Made by a program: the position numbers and the translations under genes. Positions 27,348 to 35,420 of a stretch of 64,000 nucleotides of DNA are shown here, in pieces; position 1 is the first letter of the stretch; each line of letters starts with the position of its first letter. The stretch is from the NCBI GenBank assembly GCA_019694755.1, contig JAIBBI010000002.1:42763-106762 (forward strand), given 5' to 3'. A model generated the notes under the pieces. It saw only the letters and a program-made list of their open reading frames with translations. It searched no databases and was not told the DNA's origin. Source of the DNA: Gemmataceae bacterium. GTDB taxonomy: Bacteria; Planctomycetota; Planctomycetia; Gemmatales; Gemmataceae.

Positions 27348-28370
27348 TCAACTGCTCGCCAGGATGTGCATAATGTCGCCGTCGTTGACGATGTAGGTTT
27401 TGCCTTCGAGGCGGTACGTGCCTTTCGCCTTGGCTTCCTTCATGCTCCCGGCCGCGAGGAAGTCGGCGAAGCTGACCACTTCGGCGCGGACGAACCGCTT
27501 CGACAGGTCGGTGTGGATCGCGCCGGCGGCATTGACCGCGTCGATGCCGCGGTCGATCGGCCAACTTCGGCACTCGTCTTCGCCGCACGTCAGGAACACG
27601 ATCTGGCCCATCGCCACCATGATGCTCCGCAGCATCTCGTCGCGCTGCGAGGTCGTCACGCCGAGGTCGGCCATGAACGCCGCGCGGTCTTCGGGGCTCA
27701 GCTCGGCCAACTCCAACTCCAGCTTCACCGGGGCGGCCAGCGTCTCGGGCGGCAGGCCCTTCGGGATCGGGGCGTTGGCCTCGCCCTGATTCACAAACGC
27801 CATCTCGGGCTTCAGCGTCAGCAACTGGAACGAGCGGACCGCTTTCTCTTCCTCCGGCTTCAGGCCCAGGCTGGACGCGGGCTTGATGTCCTCGAGGCAC
27901 GTCTTCACGCGGAGAAGCACGTCGAGCTCGAACTCGTCGATCTCCTTCTCCTTCGCCGGCCGGGGCTTGCGCAGGTTGGCTTGGACTTTGGAGATCCGGT
28001 TGGTCACGATCTCGAGGTCGGCAAACGCGCTCTCCTCGCGGAACCGCTCCAACTCCTTGGCCGGGTCGCCGCCGGAAAAGCCGTTCAGCACCACGAGCAG
28101 GCCGTTGGCCTCGCGGAGAATGCCGAGCCGGCGCGGGTTGTCGCGTCGCTCGGCCAAGTCGAGGCCGGGCGTGTCGAGAAACGCGACCTCGGCATAGGTG
28201 GTTTTCTTCGGTTTGAAGATGGCCGCCAGCCGGTCGACGCGGTCGTCGGGCACCTTGGCCATGCCCGTCTGCCCTTGCTGGACGCGGGCTGCATCGGGTG
28301 TAACGCCCGTGAGCCATTGAAATACAGTACTTTTGCCGGATCCGGCGAAGCCAACGAGGCCGATCTTCAT
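27348..28370 (-). CDS. ychF: YchF/Obg-type GTP/ATP-binding protein
   Basis: 340 residues. The N-terminal P-loop is 'GLVGFAGSGKSTVFQWLTG', with 'FLDTPGLD' as switch II. A coiled-coil insert follows. The C-terminal TGS-like domain (DUF933) has 'CRSWPIDRGIDAVNAAGAIH', 'AEVVSFADFLAAGS' and the closing 'KTYIVNDGDIMHILAS'. YchF proteins bind ribosomes and prefer ATP. The usual NxxE/NKxD position reads 'VTNRISKV', a divergent version. The start at 28368-28370 fits the family N-terminus. Confidence 0.85.
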   Translation of the reverse strand: MKIGLVGFAGSGKSTVFQWLTGVTPDAARVQQGQTGMAKVPDDRVDRLAAIFKPKKTTYAEVAFLDTPGLDLAERRDNPRRLGILREANGLLVVLNGFSGGDPAKELERFREESAFADLEIVTNRISKVQANLRKPRPAKEKEIDEFELDVLLRVKTCLEDIKPASSLGLKPEEEKAVRSFQLLTLKPEMAFVNQGEANAPIPKGLPPETLAAPVKLELELAELSPEDRAAFMADLGVTTSQRDEMLRSIMVAMGQIVFLTCGEDECRSWPIDRGIDAVNAAGAIHTDLSKRFVRAEVVSFADFLAAGSMKEAKAKGTYRLEGKTYIVNDGDIMHILASS

Positions 28371-28455
28371 ATCGTGGAATGGGTTAAAGACAGGGAACGT
28401 CCGTAGACTGTTATGGTATGCGGGACGCGACAATCGTCCCCGGCCAGGGGGTGCA

Positions 28456-29442
28456 ATGACGGGATTCGGGTGTCGGATTCGGGGGACGGGCTCGTCGTTC
28501 GGTTCGCGCGTCGTGGACAGCGCGGTGATCGAGGAGCGGCTGAACGCGCCGGCCGGCTGGTGTGCCGACCGCACCGGAATCCGCACGCGGTTTCACGCCG
28601 CCGACGGCGAACGCACCACCGACCTCGCCGTCCGCGCCGCCGAGCTGGCCCTGGCCGACGCCCGCCTCGCGCCCAGCGATCTCGGCATGGTCATCTGCGC
28701 CACCATGACGTCGGAAATGTGCTGCCCGGCCGCCGCCCACCGCCTGATCGAGCGGATCGGAGCCACTCCCTGCGGCGGATTCGACCTCACGAGCGCGTGC
28801 GCCGGCTACCTGAGTGCGATGCAACTCGCCGCCGACACCATCCGCGTGGGCACCCACGAGCACGTCCTCGTCGTCGGCTCCGACGTCCTCAGTCCGACCG
28901 TGGACCCGGACGACCCGAAAGTCGCGGGTCTGTTCGGCGACGGCGCGGGCGCGACTGTCCTCAGCCGCGACCCGAATCCGGAGGTCGGCTGCGTCGCCCA
29001 GCTCATCGGCTCGGACGGCGGGCAGTGGGACGCCGTGTACCACCCACGCATCCCGGCGGACCTGCCGACCGGCATACCCGCGCCGCCGCAGTTCGACCGC
29101 CTCATCATGAACGGACTGGCAGTGTACCGCTTCGCCACTTCGAAGATGATCGAGATCATCCCTGAGGTTCTGGGCCGGGTCGGCCTGACCCACCAGGACG
29201 CGGACATGATTCTGCTCCACCAGTCGAACCTGCGGATCATCAACAACGTCCGGCTGGAGTTCGGCTGGAACGCGGAGAAGTGCCCCTCGATCATCGAGAC
29301 GACCGGAAACACCTCGGGCGGCAGCGTGGGTGTATTGCTCGACGCCCAGCGCAGGGCCGGCCGGATCCGCCCCGGCATGACGCTCGCCATGGCCGCCCTC
29401 GGCGGCGGCCTCAGTTGGGCCGCCAGCGTCTGGCGGGTATAA
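28456..29442 (+). CDS. 3-oxoacyl-ACP synthase III-like (FabH-like) enzyme
   Basis: 328 residues of the thiolase superfamily. The catalytic triad is complete: Cys115 in 'DLTSACAGYL', His255 in 'LLHQSNLRI' and Asn285 in 'TTGNTSGGSVG'. 'GLFGDGAGATVL' is also typical. It condenses an acyl-CoA with malonyl-ACP to start fatty acid or related chains. No fab genes are adjacent, so it may serve a specialised lipid rather than primary synthesis. The ATG at 28456 is favoured by the domain start. It is divergent from ychF. Confidence 0.85.
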   Translation: MTGFGCRIRGTGSSFGSRVVDSAVIEERLNAPAGWCADRTGIRTRFHAADGERTTDLAVRAAELALADARLAPSDLGMVICATMTSEMCCPAAAHRLIERIGATPCGGFDLTSACAGYLSAMQLAADTIRVGTHEHVLVVGSDVLSPTVDPDDPKVAGLFGDGAGATVLSRDPNPEVGCVAQLIGSDGGQWDAVYHPRIPADLPTGIPAPPQFDRLIMNGLAVYRFATSKMIEIIPEVLGRVGLTHQDADMILLHQSNLRIINNVRLEFGWNAEKCPSIIETTGNTSGGSVGVLLDAQRRAGRIRPGMTLAMAALGGGLSWAASVWRV

Positions 29443-29505
29443 GAAATTGCCGCCGAGGTCGCAGAGATGATGAGAGCCGGCAGAAGACGACAGTGGAACC
29501 AGAAT

Positions 29506-29901
29506 TCAAGAAATAGATCCGAGTGACAATCGGGTTATCCCTTCCACGAGTGTCGGCAATCCGAAGTTGATAAGCAGGCCGCGGCGGAGACCGGTTGCCT
29601 TCAAATAGGACAGAACTTGGGCCTTGGCAACATCCGGTGTTCGTGCGACGGACTTCAATTCCACCACTACCGATCCATCAACAACCAGATCCAATCGCAA
29701 TCCCTTGATTGTTCTTCCTTTGTAGTGCACGTCTCGCTCGACCTGTCGTTCTACTTTCAAGCCGCGCAGGTCGAGTTCGACTTCCAGTGCTTCTTCGTAA
29801 ATGGACTCCAACAGCCCGGGGCCGAGCAGGCGGTGTACTTCGATTGCCGCGCCGATGATTCGTTCCGTGATCGGATCATGTTCCTTCGGAAACCCGCTCA
29901 T
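29506..29901 (-). CDS. GxxExxY protein
   Basis: 131 residues. It carries the family signature G-x-x-E-x-x-Y in 'LGPGLLESIYEEALEVEL'. The C-terminal half 'LRLDLVVDGSVVVELKSV' and 'AQVLSYLKATGLRRGLLINF' resembles a PD-(D/E)xK nuclease core (Asp...Glu-x-Lys as VELKS). The family is named for its motif and has no assigned function; nuclease activity is inference. The start at 29899-29901 (MSGFPKEHDPITERI) fits the family. It lies between imperfect inverted repeats of the kind seen at 27214-27336. Confidence 0.8.
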   Translation of the reverse strand: MSGFPKEHDPITERIIGAAIEVHRLLGPGLLESIYEEALEVELDLRGLKVERQVERDVHYKGRTIKGLRLDLVVDGSVVVELKSVARTPDVAKAQVLSYLKATGLRRGLLINFGLPTLVEGITRLSLGSIS

Positions 29902-30022
29902 CGCTTTTCTGGCTCCGGTCAACTGTGACCATTTCCCGTCGCTCTCGGCAACTACCTCAGCATGTATTCTTCTCTTCTTCACCTCTCTGAGTTCTCGGCG
30001 TGCTCGGCGGCTAGTCCGATCT

Positions 30023-30814
30023 TCAATCCTTGAACTTGGGCAGTTTGCCGCTGAGGACGTCTTTTTCCCATTCGTCGAGCAGGGGCCAGTCGACGGCACA
30101 CGTCCCGAAGTCGGCCATGTGCTGATACTGCACGAGCCGGTCAATCGTCTTCTTGATCTGCTTGTCGTCGCGCGCAAAGGCCGGGCCGTGGCTCGGCAGC
30201 AGGTACTTGCTGTCGTCGCCGCGGATGCGCTTCAGCGAGTTGATGAAGGCCGGGATGTCCGACCCGTGGTGCGCGTCGATCACGCCGACGCAGCCGTCCT
30301 TGTAAATGTTGTCACCGACGAAGAGCAGGTCCCCGGTCTTGAAGCTGAGCTGGCCCGGGGTGTGGCCCGGCGTGTGCCAGACTTCCAGTTTCAACTTTCC
30401 GATCGTCAGCACGTCGCCGTCGTTGAGCGCGAGGTCGACCTTCACCGGCGGCATCGGCATGTCAATGCCCTGGGCCGTGATGCGGGCGAAAGTCGTTTCC
30501 ACGTCGCCGGCTTCGATCGCCGGGACTGCCAGCGGGTGGGCCGCGACCCGGCTCTTGAATAGTTCGCGGGCGCGCGCCAGGCCCTGCACGTGGTCCGCGT
30601 CGGCGTGCGTGGCGATCAGGTACTTGCACTTCGTGAGGTTGAAGTCCATCTTCCGGATCAGATCGACGATCTCGGGCACGGCCTCCTCGTAGCCGATGTC
30701 GAGCACGGCGAACTCGTCACCGCCGTCGAGCAGATACACGTTGACGCCGAGCTTGCGGCCGGCCTGGTAGTTCAGCTCGATGACGTTCGGAAACAAATAG
30801 CGTCGATTCAACAT
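30023..30814 (-). CDS. MBL-fold metallo-hydrolase
   Basis: 263 residues of the metallo-beta-lactamase fold. The metal motif reads 'LIATHADADHVQGL' (H-x-D-x-D-H), followed by 'WHTPGHTPGQLSF' and 'LFVGDNIYKDGCVGVIDAHH', the glyoxalase-II-like layout for two metals. The substrate is not identifiable; hydroxyacylglutathione hydrolase or a related thioester hydrolase is plausible. The start at 30812-30814 (MLNRRYLFPNVIEL) is chosen. It is divergent from queC with about 60 bp between, so they share a promoter region. Confidence 0.8.
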   Translation of the reverse strand: MLNRRYLFPNVIELNYQAGRKLGVNVYLLDGGDEFAVLDIGYEEAVPEIVDLIRKMDFNLTKCKYLIATHADADHVQGLARARELFKSRVAAHPLAVPAIEAGDVETTFARITAQGIDMPMPPVKVDLALNDGDVLTIGKLKLEVWHTPGHTPGQLSFKTGDLLFVGDNIYKDGCVGVIDAHHGSDIPAFINSLKRIRGDDSKYLLPSHGPAFARDDKQIKKTIDRLVQYQHMADFGTCAVDWPLLDEWEKDVLSGKLPKFKD

Positions 30815-30876
30815 ATCCTTGATGATAGGAAGGCGGCGGGTTGCATTCCGCCCGGCTGACGCCCTAGGATGGGAGA

Positions 30877-31608
30877 ATGCAGCGTCCCGATCCGGCACAA
30901 CCGCTGGCGGTCCTCGTCAGCGGTGGGGTCGACAGCGCGGTACTCCTCGGCCTGGCGGCACGGCTGCATCCGGCCGTGCATCCGATCTATGTCCGCACCG
31001 GGCTTGTCTGGGAAGACGTGGAGCGGGCCTACCTCGACCGGTTTCTCGCCGCGATCGCCGGCCCCGCACTCAGGCCTTTGATCGTCTTCGATCAGCCAGC
31101 CCGCGACCTGTACGGCAACCACTGGAGCGCGACGGGTACAGCCCCCGATGCTCACGCTCCGGACGAGGATTTTTACCTCCCCGGGCGGAACGTCCTGCTG
31201 TTGGCCAAGCCGTTGATCTGGTGCCGGATGCACGCCGTGCCCACGCTCGCCCTCGCGACGCTGGCTGCCAACCCGTTCCCGGACGCGACACCGGAGTTCT
31301 TCGCCGGCTTTGCGGATGTCGTGAGCCGGGCCGTCGGCGGGCACGTCGCCATTGCGACACCGTACAGCGGGCTGACCAAAGTCGACGTGATTCGCAGCGG
31401 GAGCGACCTGCCGCTCGAACACACGCTGTCGTGCGTCGCGCCTCGCAATGGCCGGCATTGCGGGGTGTGCGGTAAGTGCGCCGAACGCGGGCGGGCGTTC
31501 CTCGCGGCCGGCGTCTCCGACCCGACCGAATACCTCAGCCGGGCCTGGGAAGGCACCACCCAGCGCACCGCCGACCACCGCCCCTGGGAGAATCCATGTT
31601 CCGCGTGA
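30877..31608 (+). CDS. queC: 7-cyano-7-deazaguanine synthase-like protein
   Basis: 243 residues. The ATP pyrophosphatase loop is 'VLVSGGVDSAVLLGLA'. The C-terminal zinc site has four cysteines: 'HTLSCVAPRNGRHCGVCGKC'. QueC converts 7-carboxy-7-deazaguanine to preQ0 in the queuosine route. The N-terminal loop (SGGVDSA) and the shorter Zn site differ from E. coli QueC, so a divergent QueC-like enzyme is possible. Its end overlaps the start of queD by 13 nt, which implies translational coupling. Confidence 0.8.
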   Translation: MQRPDPAQPLAVLVSGGVDSAVLLGLAARLHPAVHPIYVRTGLVWEDVERAYLDRFLAAIAGPALRPLIVFDQPARDLYGNHWSATGTAPDAHAPDEDFYLPGRNVLLLAKPLIWCRMHAVPTLALATLAANPFPDATPEFFAGFADVVSRAVGGHVAIATPYSGLTKVDVIRSGSDLPLEHTLSCVAPRNGRHCGVCGKCAERGRAFLAAGVSDPTEYLSRAWEGTTQRTADHRPWENPCSA

Positions 31609-32000
31609 CTCGCGAGTTTCACTTCTGCTACGGCCACCGCCTGCTCAACTACGACGGCAAGTGTCGCAACTTGCACGGGCATAATGGCAAGGCCATCATC
31701 ACCCTCGAGGGCGACCGCCTCGACGCGCTCGGCATGGTCATGGATTTCTCGCAGATGAAACGGGTGCTGCAGAAGTGGATCGATGACACCATCGACCACA
31801 AGATGCTTCTGCACCGCGACGACCCGGTGCTGGGCTACCTGCGCGAGCGGGGCGAACCGGTGGTCGTGCTCGACGTGAACCCGACGGCCGAGAACATCGC
31901 GAAGCTCATCTACGACTACACCAAGGCGCAGGGCTTCCCCATTACCGAAGTCGTGTTGTGGGAGACGGAAAGCTGCTGCGCCACCTACACCGGCGAGTGA
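31596..32000 (+). CDS. queD: 6-carboxytetrahydropterin synthase
   Basis: 134 residues. Zinc-binding histidines are in 'FHFCYGHRLLNY' and 'NLHGHNGK', and the catalytic Cys lies in 'DGKCRNLHGH'. 'DTIDHKMLL' and 'LWETESCCATY' supply the Asp-His and Glu of the active site. QueD makes 6-carboxytetrahydropterin from dihydroneopterin triphosphate, two steps before QueC's substrate. It overlaps queC. QueE, which acts between them, is not in this window. Confidence 0.88.
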   Translation: MFRVTREFHFCYGHRLLNYDGKCRNLHGHNGKAIITLEGDRLDALGMVMDFSQMKRVLQKWIDDTIDHKMLLHRDDPVLGYLRERGEPVVVLDVNPTAENIAKLIYDYTKAQGFPITEVVLWETESCCATYTGE

Positions 32001-32001
32001 T

Positions 32002-32724
32002 TCACTCGACGGGTTTGGAAAAATTGTCCCGGGCGTTGCACCGGCGGTAGATGTCCTGCGCCGGAATCACTTCCACGTGGCCGTCTCCGAAAAGATAGTT
32101 GGAGCCGCCGGCCGTGCGGGAGTCGACCGCGGCCGTCGGATTGCCGCCAAACCGGTCCGGACAGATGTCGTTGGTCACTCGCTGCCAGACCAAACCCCAG
32201 GGCGACTTAAACCAGTTTCTCGAGTGAGTGTGGTCGCTGAAGACCGAGAGTGGGAGTTTGTCGGAGCCCGTAAACACGGTTATCGTCCCCGAGGTGCTCG
32301 TCATGTGGTACAGGTTGCGGGCCTCATCCGGGCCCGGCACGCAGATGTACTCGTTGAGAATGTAGCTCGATGTCAATCGGCTGGGATCGGTCTCGGCCAG
32401 TCGTTCGGCAGCGCGAGGGTCGTGGGGGCTGACACGGACCCGTTCCATCCGGTCGTTGCCACCTTCCAGGTAGGGCGCTACCGTGAAGATCCAACTACCG
32501 CGGTAGTTCGGCCCCAAGGTGTGCGTGCTCTCAGGAAACATTCCCGAGTGGTCGTTGCAGTATCCCGTCAGAGCCAGGCCGAGTTGGCGCAAATTGTTGG
32601 CATCCTGGGTGCGTCCGGCCGCCTCGCGGACCTTTTGCACCGCGGGAAGCAGCAGCCCGATCAGGATCGCGATAATCGCGATGACCACGAGCAGCTCAAT
32701 CAGAGTAAAGGCGCGGCGTTTCAT
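32002..32724 (-). CDS. DUF1559 type IV pilin-like (H-X9-DG) protein
   Basis: 240 residues. The prepilin leader is '[20 protein letters not shown]', with cleavage expected before Phe, followed by '[20 protein letters not shown]'. The C-terminus carries the H-X9-DG motif end, '[12 protein letters not shown]'. This family is expanded to dozens of copies in planctomycetes and is probably exported by a type II-like pseudopilus route. It begins 2 bp after the stop of the anchor-M/dockerin protein, so it is co-translated with it. Confidence 0.88.
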   Translation of the reverse strand: MKRRAFTLIELLVVIAIIAILIGLLLPAVQKVREAAGRTQDANNLRQLGLALTGYCNDHSGMFPESTHTLGPNYRGSWIFTVAPYLEGGNDRMERVRVSPHDPRAAERLAETDPSRLTSSYILNEYICVPGPDEARNLYHMTSTSGTITVFTGSDKLPLSVFSDHTHSRNWFKSPWGLVWQRVTNDICPDRFGGNPTAAVDSRTAGGSNYLFGDGHVEVIPAQDIYRRCNARDNFSKPVE

Positions 32725-32726
32725 GG

Positions 32727-34307
32727 TCAAACCGTGGCGAGGAAGTTGAGGCGGAACCGGAGGAAGTCGGCATTGGACACCTGCCCGCTGCCGTCGACAT
32801 CAAACGTCGGGCTCCCCGACAGGAACGCCAGGCGGAAGGCGAGGAAGTCACCGTTGGTGACCTGGCCGTCGGCATCCGCATCGCCGAACAGCCGGTACAA
32901 CTTGGGCCCCCCCGTCGGCGTACCGATCAGCGTGTAATCCGCAGCCAAGCCCGGTATCTGCGCTGCGAACACCGTCAGTGTATAGCGACCGTCGAGCAAT
33001 GATCCGAATTCGGAGACGGCTCCGCCGAACGTGAGGGTAGCTACCGTACCAGGACCGCTGTTGTCGAGTGAAACCGACAGGCCGACCACCGCCGAATCGC
33101 TCTGTCGCTGAAGGCGAAATGCGCTGTTTGCGGGCGCGATGTGCTGATCAAAAGCCACGGACACGCTGGTCACCCGCGAGCGTTGTACCGATCCGGCATT
33201 CACCGACACGCCGGTCACAGTGACGGGCGGAGTTGAATCATCGTCCTGGATTGTCAACGTGGCCGTTGAACTGATGCCTTCGATCGGGGGATCTTCGGTG
33301 CCACCGCCCGGCTTGTCCCAGGGGCGGAAGTTGGAGAGCAACAGGCCGACCGTTTCCGCCGATTCGGCGTTTCCGTCGTTAAGAAGCGGAATCGTGAAGG
33401 TCTTCGTGGTTTCGAGGTCGTTGAATGTGAGCGTGCCCGTCACCGCTGTAAAGTCGACATCGGGAGTCGCCGTGCCGGCGATCGTCGTCGCGTAATCAAC
33501 GGACACCGCACCGTCCGAGCCGCCGGTGCGGACGACACTGATGCTGGCATTTCCCGCCGCTTCGTTGGCTGTGTAACTCGTGGCCTGAAAACCGAGCTGG
33601 CCGACATTCTGCACCGAGTAGATGAACTTGAAAGCGGGCCCGACCGAGAGTGACCCGCCGATGATCGCCGACGGGCGGAACGTCAGTTCGTATCGGCCGA
33701 CGGCTGAGAATGCGAAGTTCAGATGGACGTGCGACCCCTCCAATACCCAGAAGGCGTCGTCGGGTCCCAAGCCGTCCGTGTAGTCGACGCCATCGGCTTC
33801 GGGGTTGCTTATGTTGTCTTGAAAAGTGGAGACAAAGCGGACCGGGCCGGCGTCACCGTTCCGAAACAGGGAAAAAGTCCCCGGCCCGGAAAACTGCGTT
33901 AGCTGCAACCGCGTCCATCGGCCCGCTCCGGCCTGACGGCCCTTGGATTCCAAAGCGGGGTCATACACACCAAACGTGCCGGGAGCGACATCTTCGGCAC
34001 CTATGCCGTGATAAAGCAGATTCGGGTTCTGCAGATTGGGAAGCCGAAAGTAGGTTGCTCCGGCCGGGACCCCGAGAAAATCGAACGTACTGCCCGCTGG
34101 CCGAATGCTGCCGGCAAATGCCGTGTTGACGTATTGGAGGGATGACTCGGCCGGAAAATCAACGCCGAGATCGTGATCTCGGACGAAAGTGGACCAGGCA
34201 CCCGCGGCGTAATTCACTTGTAGGTCCGCGTGCTCATTCGTGAGGATGTAGTTGGCCGCGGGAACCAAGCGGTCTTCAAGCGCCAGAAGCGACATTCGCC
34301 TTTGCAT
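32727..34307 (-). CDS. Surface protein: choice-of-anchor M, Calx-beta and dockerin-like domains
   Basis: About 526 residues. The N-terminus '[18 protein letters not shown]' is the planctomycete export leader. Residues 20-220 match the choice-of-anchor M module ('[13 protein letters not shown]', '[20 protein letters not shown]', '[11 protein letters not shown]'). Residues about 230-340 are a Calx-beta domain. The C-terminal 55 residues hold two EF-hand-like dockerin repeats ('[20 protein letters not shown]', '[20 protein letters not shown]'). It is probably secreted and held by calcium-dependent contacts. GGGAG precedes the ATG at 34305-34307. A divergent paralogue starts at 34459. Confidence 0.8.
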   Translation of the reverse strand: MQRRMSLLALEDRLVPAANYILTNEHADLQVNYAAGAWSTFVRDHDLGVDFPAESSLQYVNTAFAGSIRPAGSTFDFLGVPAGATYFRLPNLQNPNLLYHGIGAEDVAPGTFGVYDPALESKGRQAGAGRWTRLQLTQFSGPGTFSLFRNGDAGPVRFVSTFQDNISNPEADGVDYTDGLGPDDAFWVLEGSHVHLNFAFSAVGRYELTFRPSAIIGGSLSVGPAFKFIYSVQNVGQLGFQATSYTANEAAGNASISVVRTGGSDGAVSVDYATTIAGTATPDVDFTAVTGTLTFNDLETTKTFTIPLLNDGNAESAETVGLLLSNFRPWDKPGGGTEDPPIEGISSTATLTIQDDDSTPPVTVTGVSVNAGSVQRSRVTSVSVAFDQHIAPANSAFRLQRQSDSAVVGLSVSLDNSGPGTVATLTFGGAVSEFGSLLDGRYTLTVFAAQIPGLAADYTLIGTPTGGPKLYRLFGDADADGQVTNGDFLAFRLAFLSGSPTFDVDGSGQVSNADFLRFRLNFLATV

Positions 34308-34392
34308 GAAGCCAACTCCCTCGGACTGCCTTTCCCCGCTCATCTCATGATACGCGTCTCAAAAAAGGTGTCAACGTTGTTATACTTTCGTA

Positions 34393-34419
34393 TTGACCAT
34401 GGTGGGGTGGTGGTATAAC
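34393..34419 (+). promoter_or_regulatory. Candidate sigma-70-like promoter
   Basis: TTGACC at 34393-34398 and TATAAC at 34414-34419, spaced 15 bp, in an AT-rich gap ahead of the PEP-CTERM gene at 34459. The spacing is 2 bp short of ideal. Confidence 0.35.
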
Positions 34420-34458
34420 TTAATGATACGTGGTAACACATCATACGAGGGTACGGGC

Positions 34459-35217
34459 ATGAGATGGTCTGCAATCGCGATGTTGGGGGCTCTTGTACTC
34501 GTTGGGCCGGCGTCTGCTCAGGTCATTCTGTCAGATCGACACATTGATCTGGGAATGGGTTACTCAGCTGGTACCGGCTGGGACCTTCACATCCACGATG
34601 AAACGGGAGCGGCCGAGTTCTCTCCCGGTGGGGCGCCCGGGGCGACGGACTGGGCGATCATTCGCCTCCTTGGACACAACCAGGCGCCCCGGCCCGCCGG
34701 CAGCGCCTTCGACTTCATTGGCGTACCCGCCGGGAGTACGATCTTCCGGGTCGTGGATACACCGTCACCTCAGGGCCTGATTCTAGGTATCGGCGCCGAA
34801 GACAACCTGCCGGGGGCAGTCGCATCCTACTTTGAGTCCGATCCCCGGATCAACGCTACAGGAGAGTGGATCCGTGTCCGACTGAAATCAGTCAGCGGAC
34901 CCGGACATGTCTCCCTTTGGGGTTCCGATATAAGCGGCCCCGTACCGTTCTGGGCGAGTGCGGATGGGCTATCCGCAACGGATACGGCATTTGTCTTGAA
35001 TGGGGACCATGCCGATCTCAATTGGGCATTCACTGCTCCCGGCCAATACACGTTGACTTTGGAAGCCACCGCTTTTCAGGGGCCGGGCGCGACCAACCCG
35101 ATTTTCAGTGGCGATGTAGAATACACGATTCAGGCTGTTCCGGAACCTTCGTCCATGGCGTTGCTTGGGTTGGCCGGTCTTGCAGGGAGTCGGTGGTTTC
35201 GCCGTAATCGTCTGTAG
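34459..35217 (+). CDS. Choice-of-anchor M protein with PEP-CTERM tail
   Basis: 252 residues. A signal peptide ('AIAMLGALVLVGPASAQ') is followed by the same choice-of-anchor M module as in the protein at 32727 ('GSAFDFIGVPAGSTIFRVVD', 'GIGAEDNLPG'). The C-terminal sorting signal is VPEPSSMALLGLAGLAG followed by a basic tail, which is recognised by an exosortase. The protein would be exported and cleaved at the tail. It is divergent from its paralogue, which has a dockerin-like end instead of a sorting tail. Confidence 0.82.
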   Translation: MRWSAIAMLGALVLVGPASAQVILSDRHIDLGMGYSAGTGWDLHIHDETGAAEFSPGGAPGATDWAIIRLLGHNQAPRPAGSAFDFIGVPAGSTIFRVVDTPSPQGLILGIGAEDNLPGAVASYFESDPRINATGEWIRVRLKSVSGPGHVSLWGSDISGPVPFWASADGLSATDTAFVLNGDHADLNWAFTAPGQYTLTLEATAFQGPGATNPIFSGDVEYTIQAVPEPSSMALLGLAGLAGSRWFRRNRL

Positions 35218-35420
35218 CTATCCACCGGGGTTCACCCGTCGCCCAGGTGAACCGCGGCTGACCATTTCGACAGCGGCTACAGTAATCGAACTAGTCTTGG
35301 AGAAGGCCATTATTCGGAGTTCACAGGCCAAGTCAGGCAGCCCTTCCCCAGCCAAACTGCCTACATTTTGGTCGGAGACCATCGTAAATTGGGAGTAGCC
35401 CCGTTATTGATGTCATCTAA

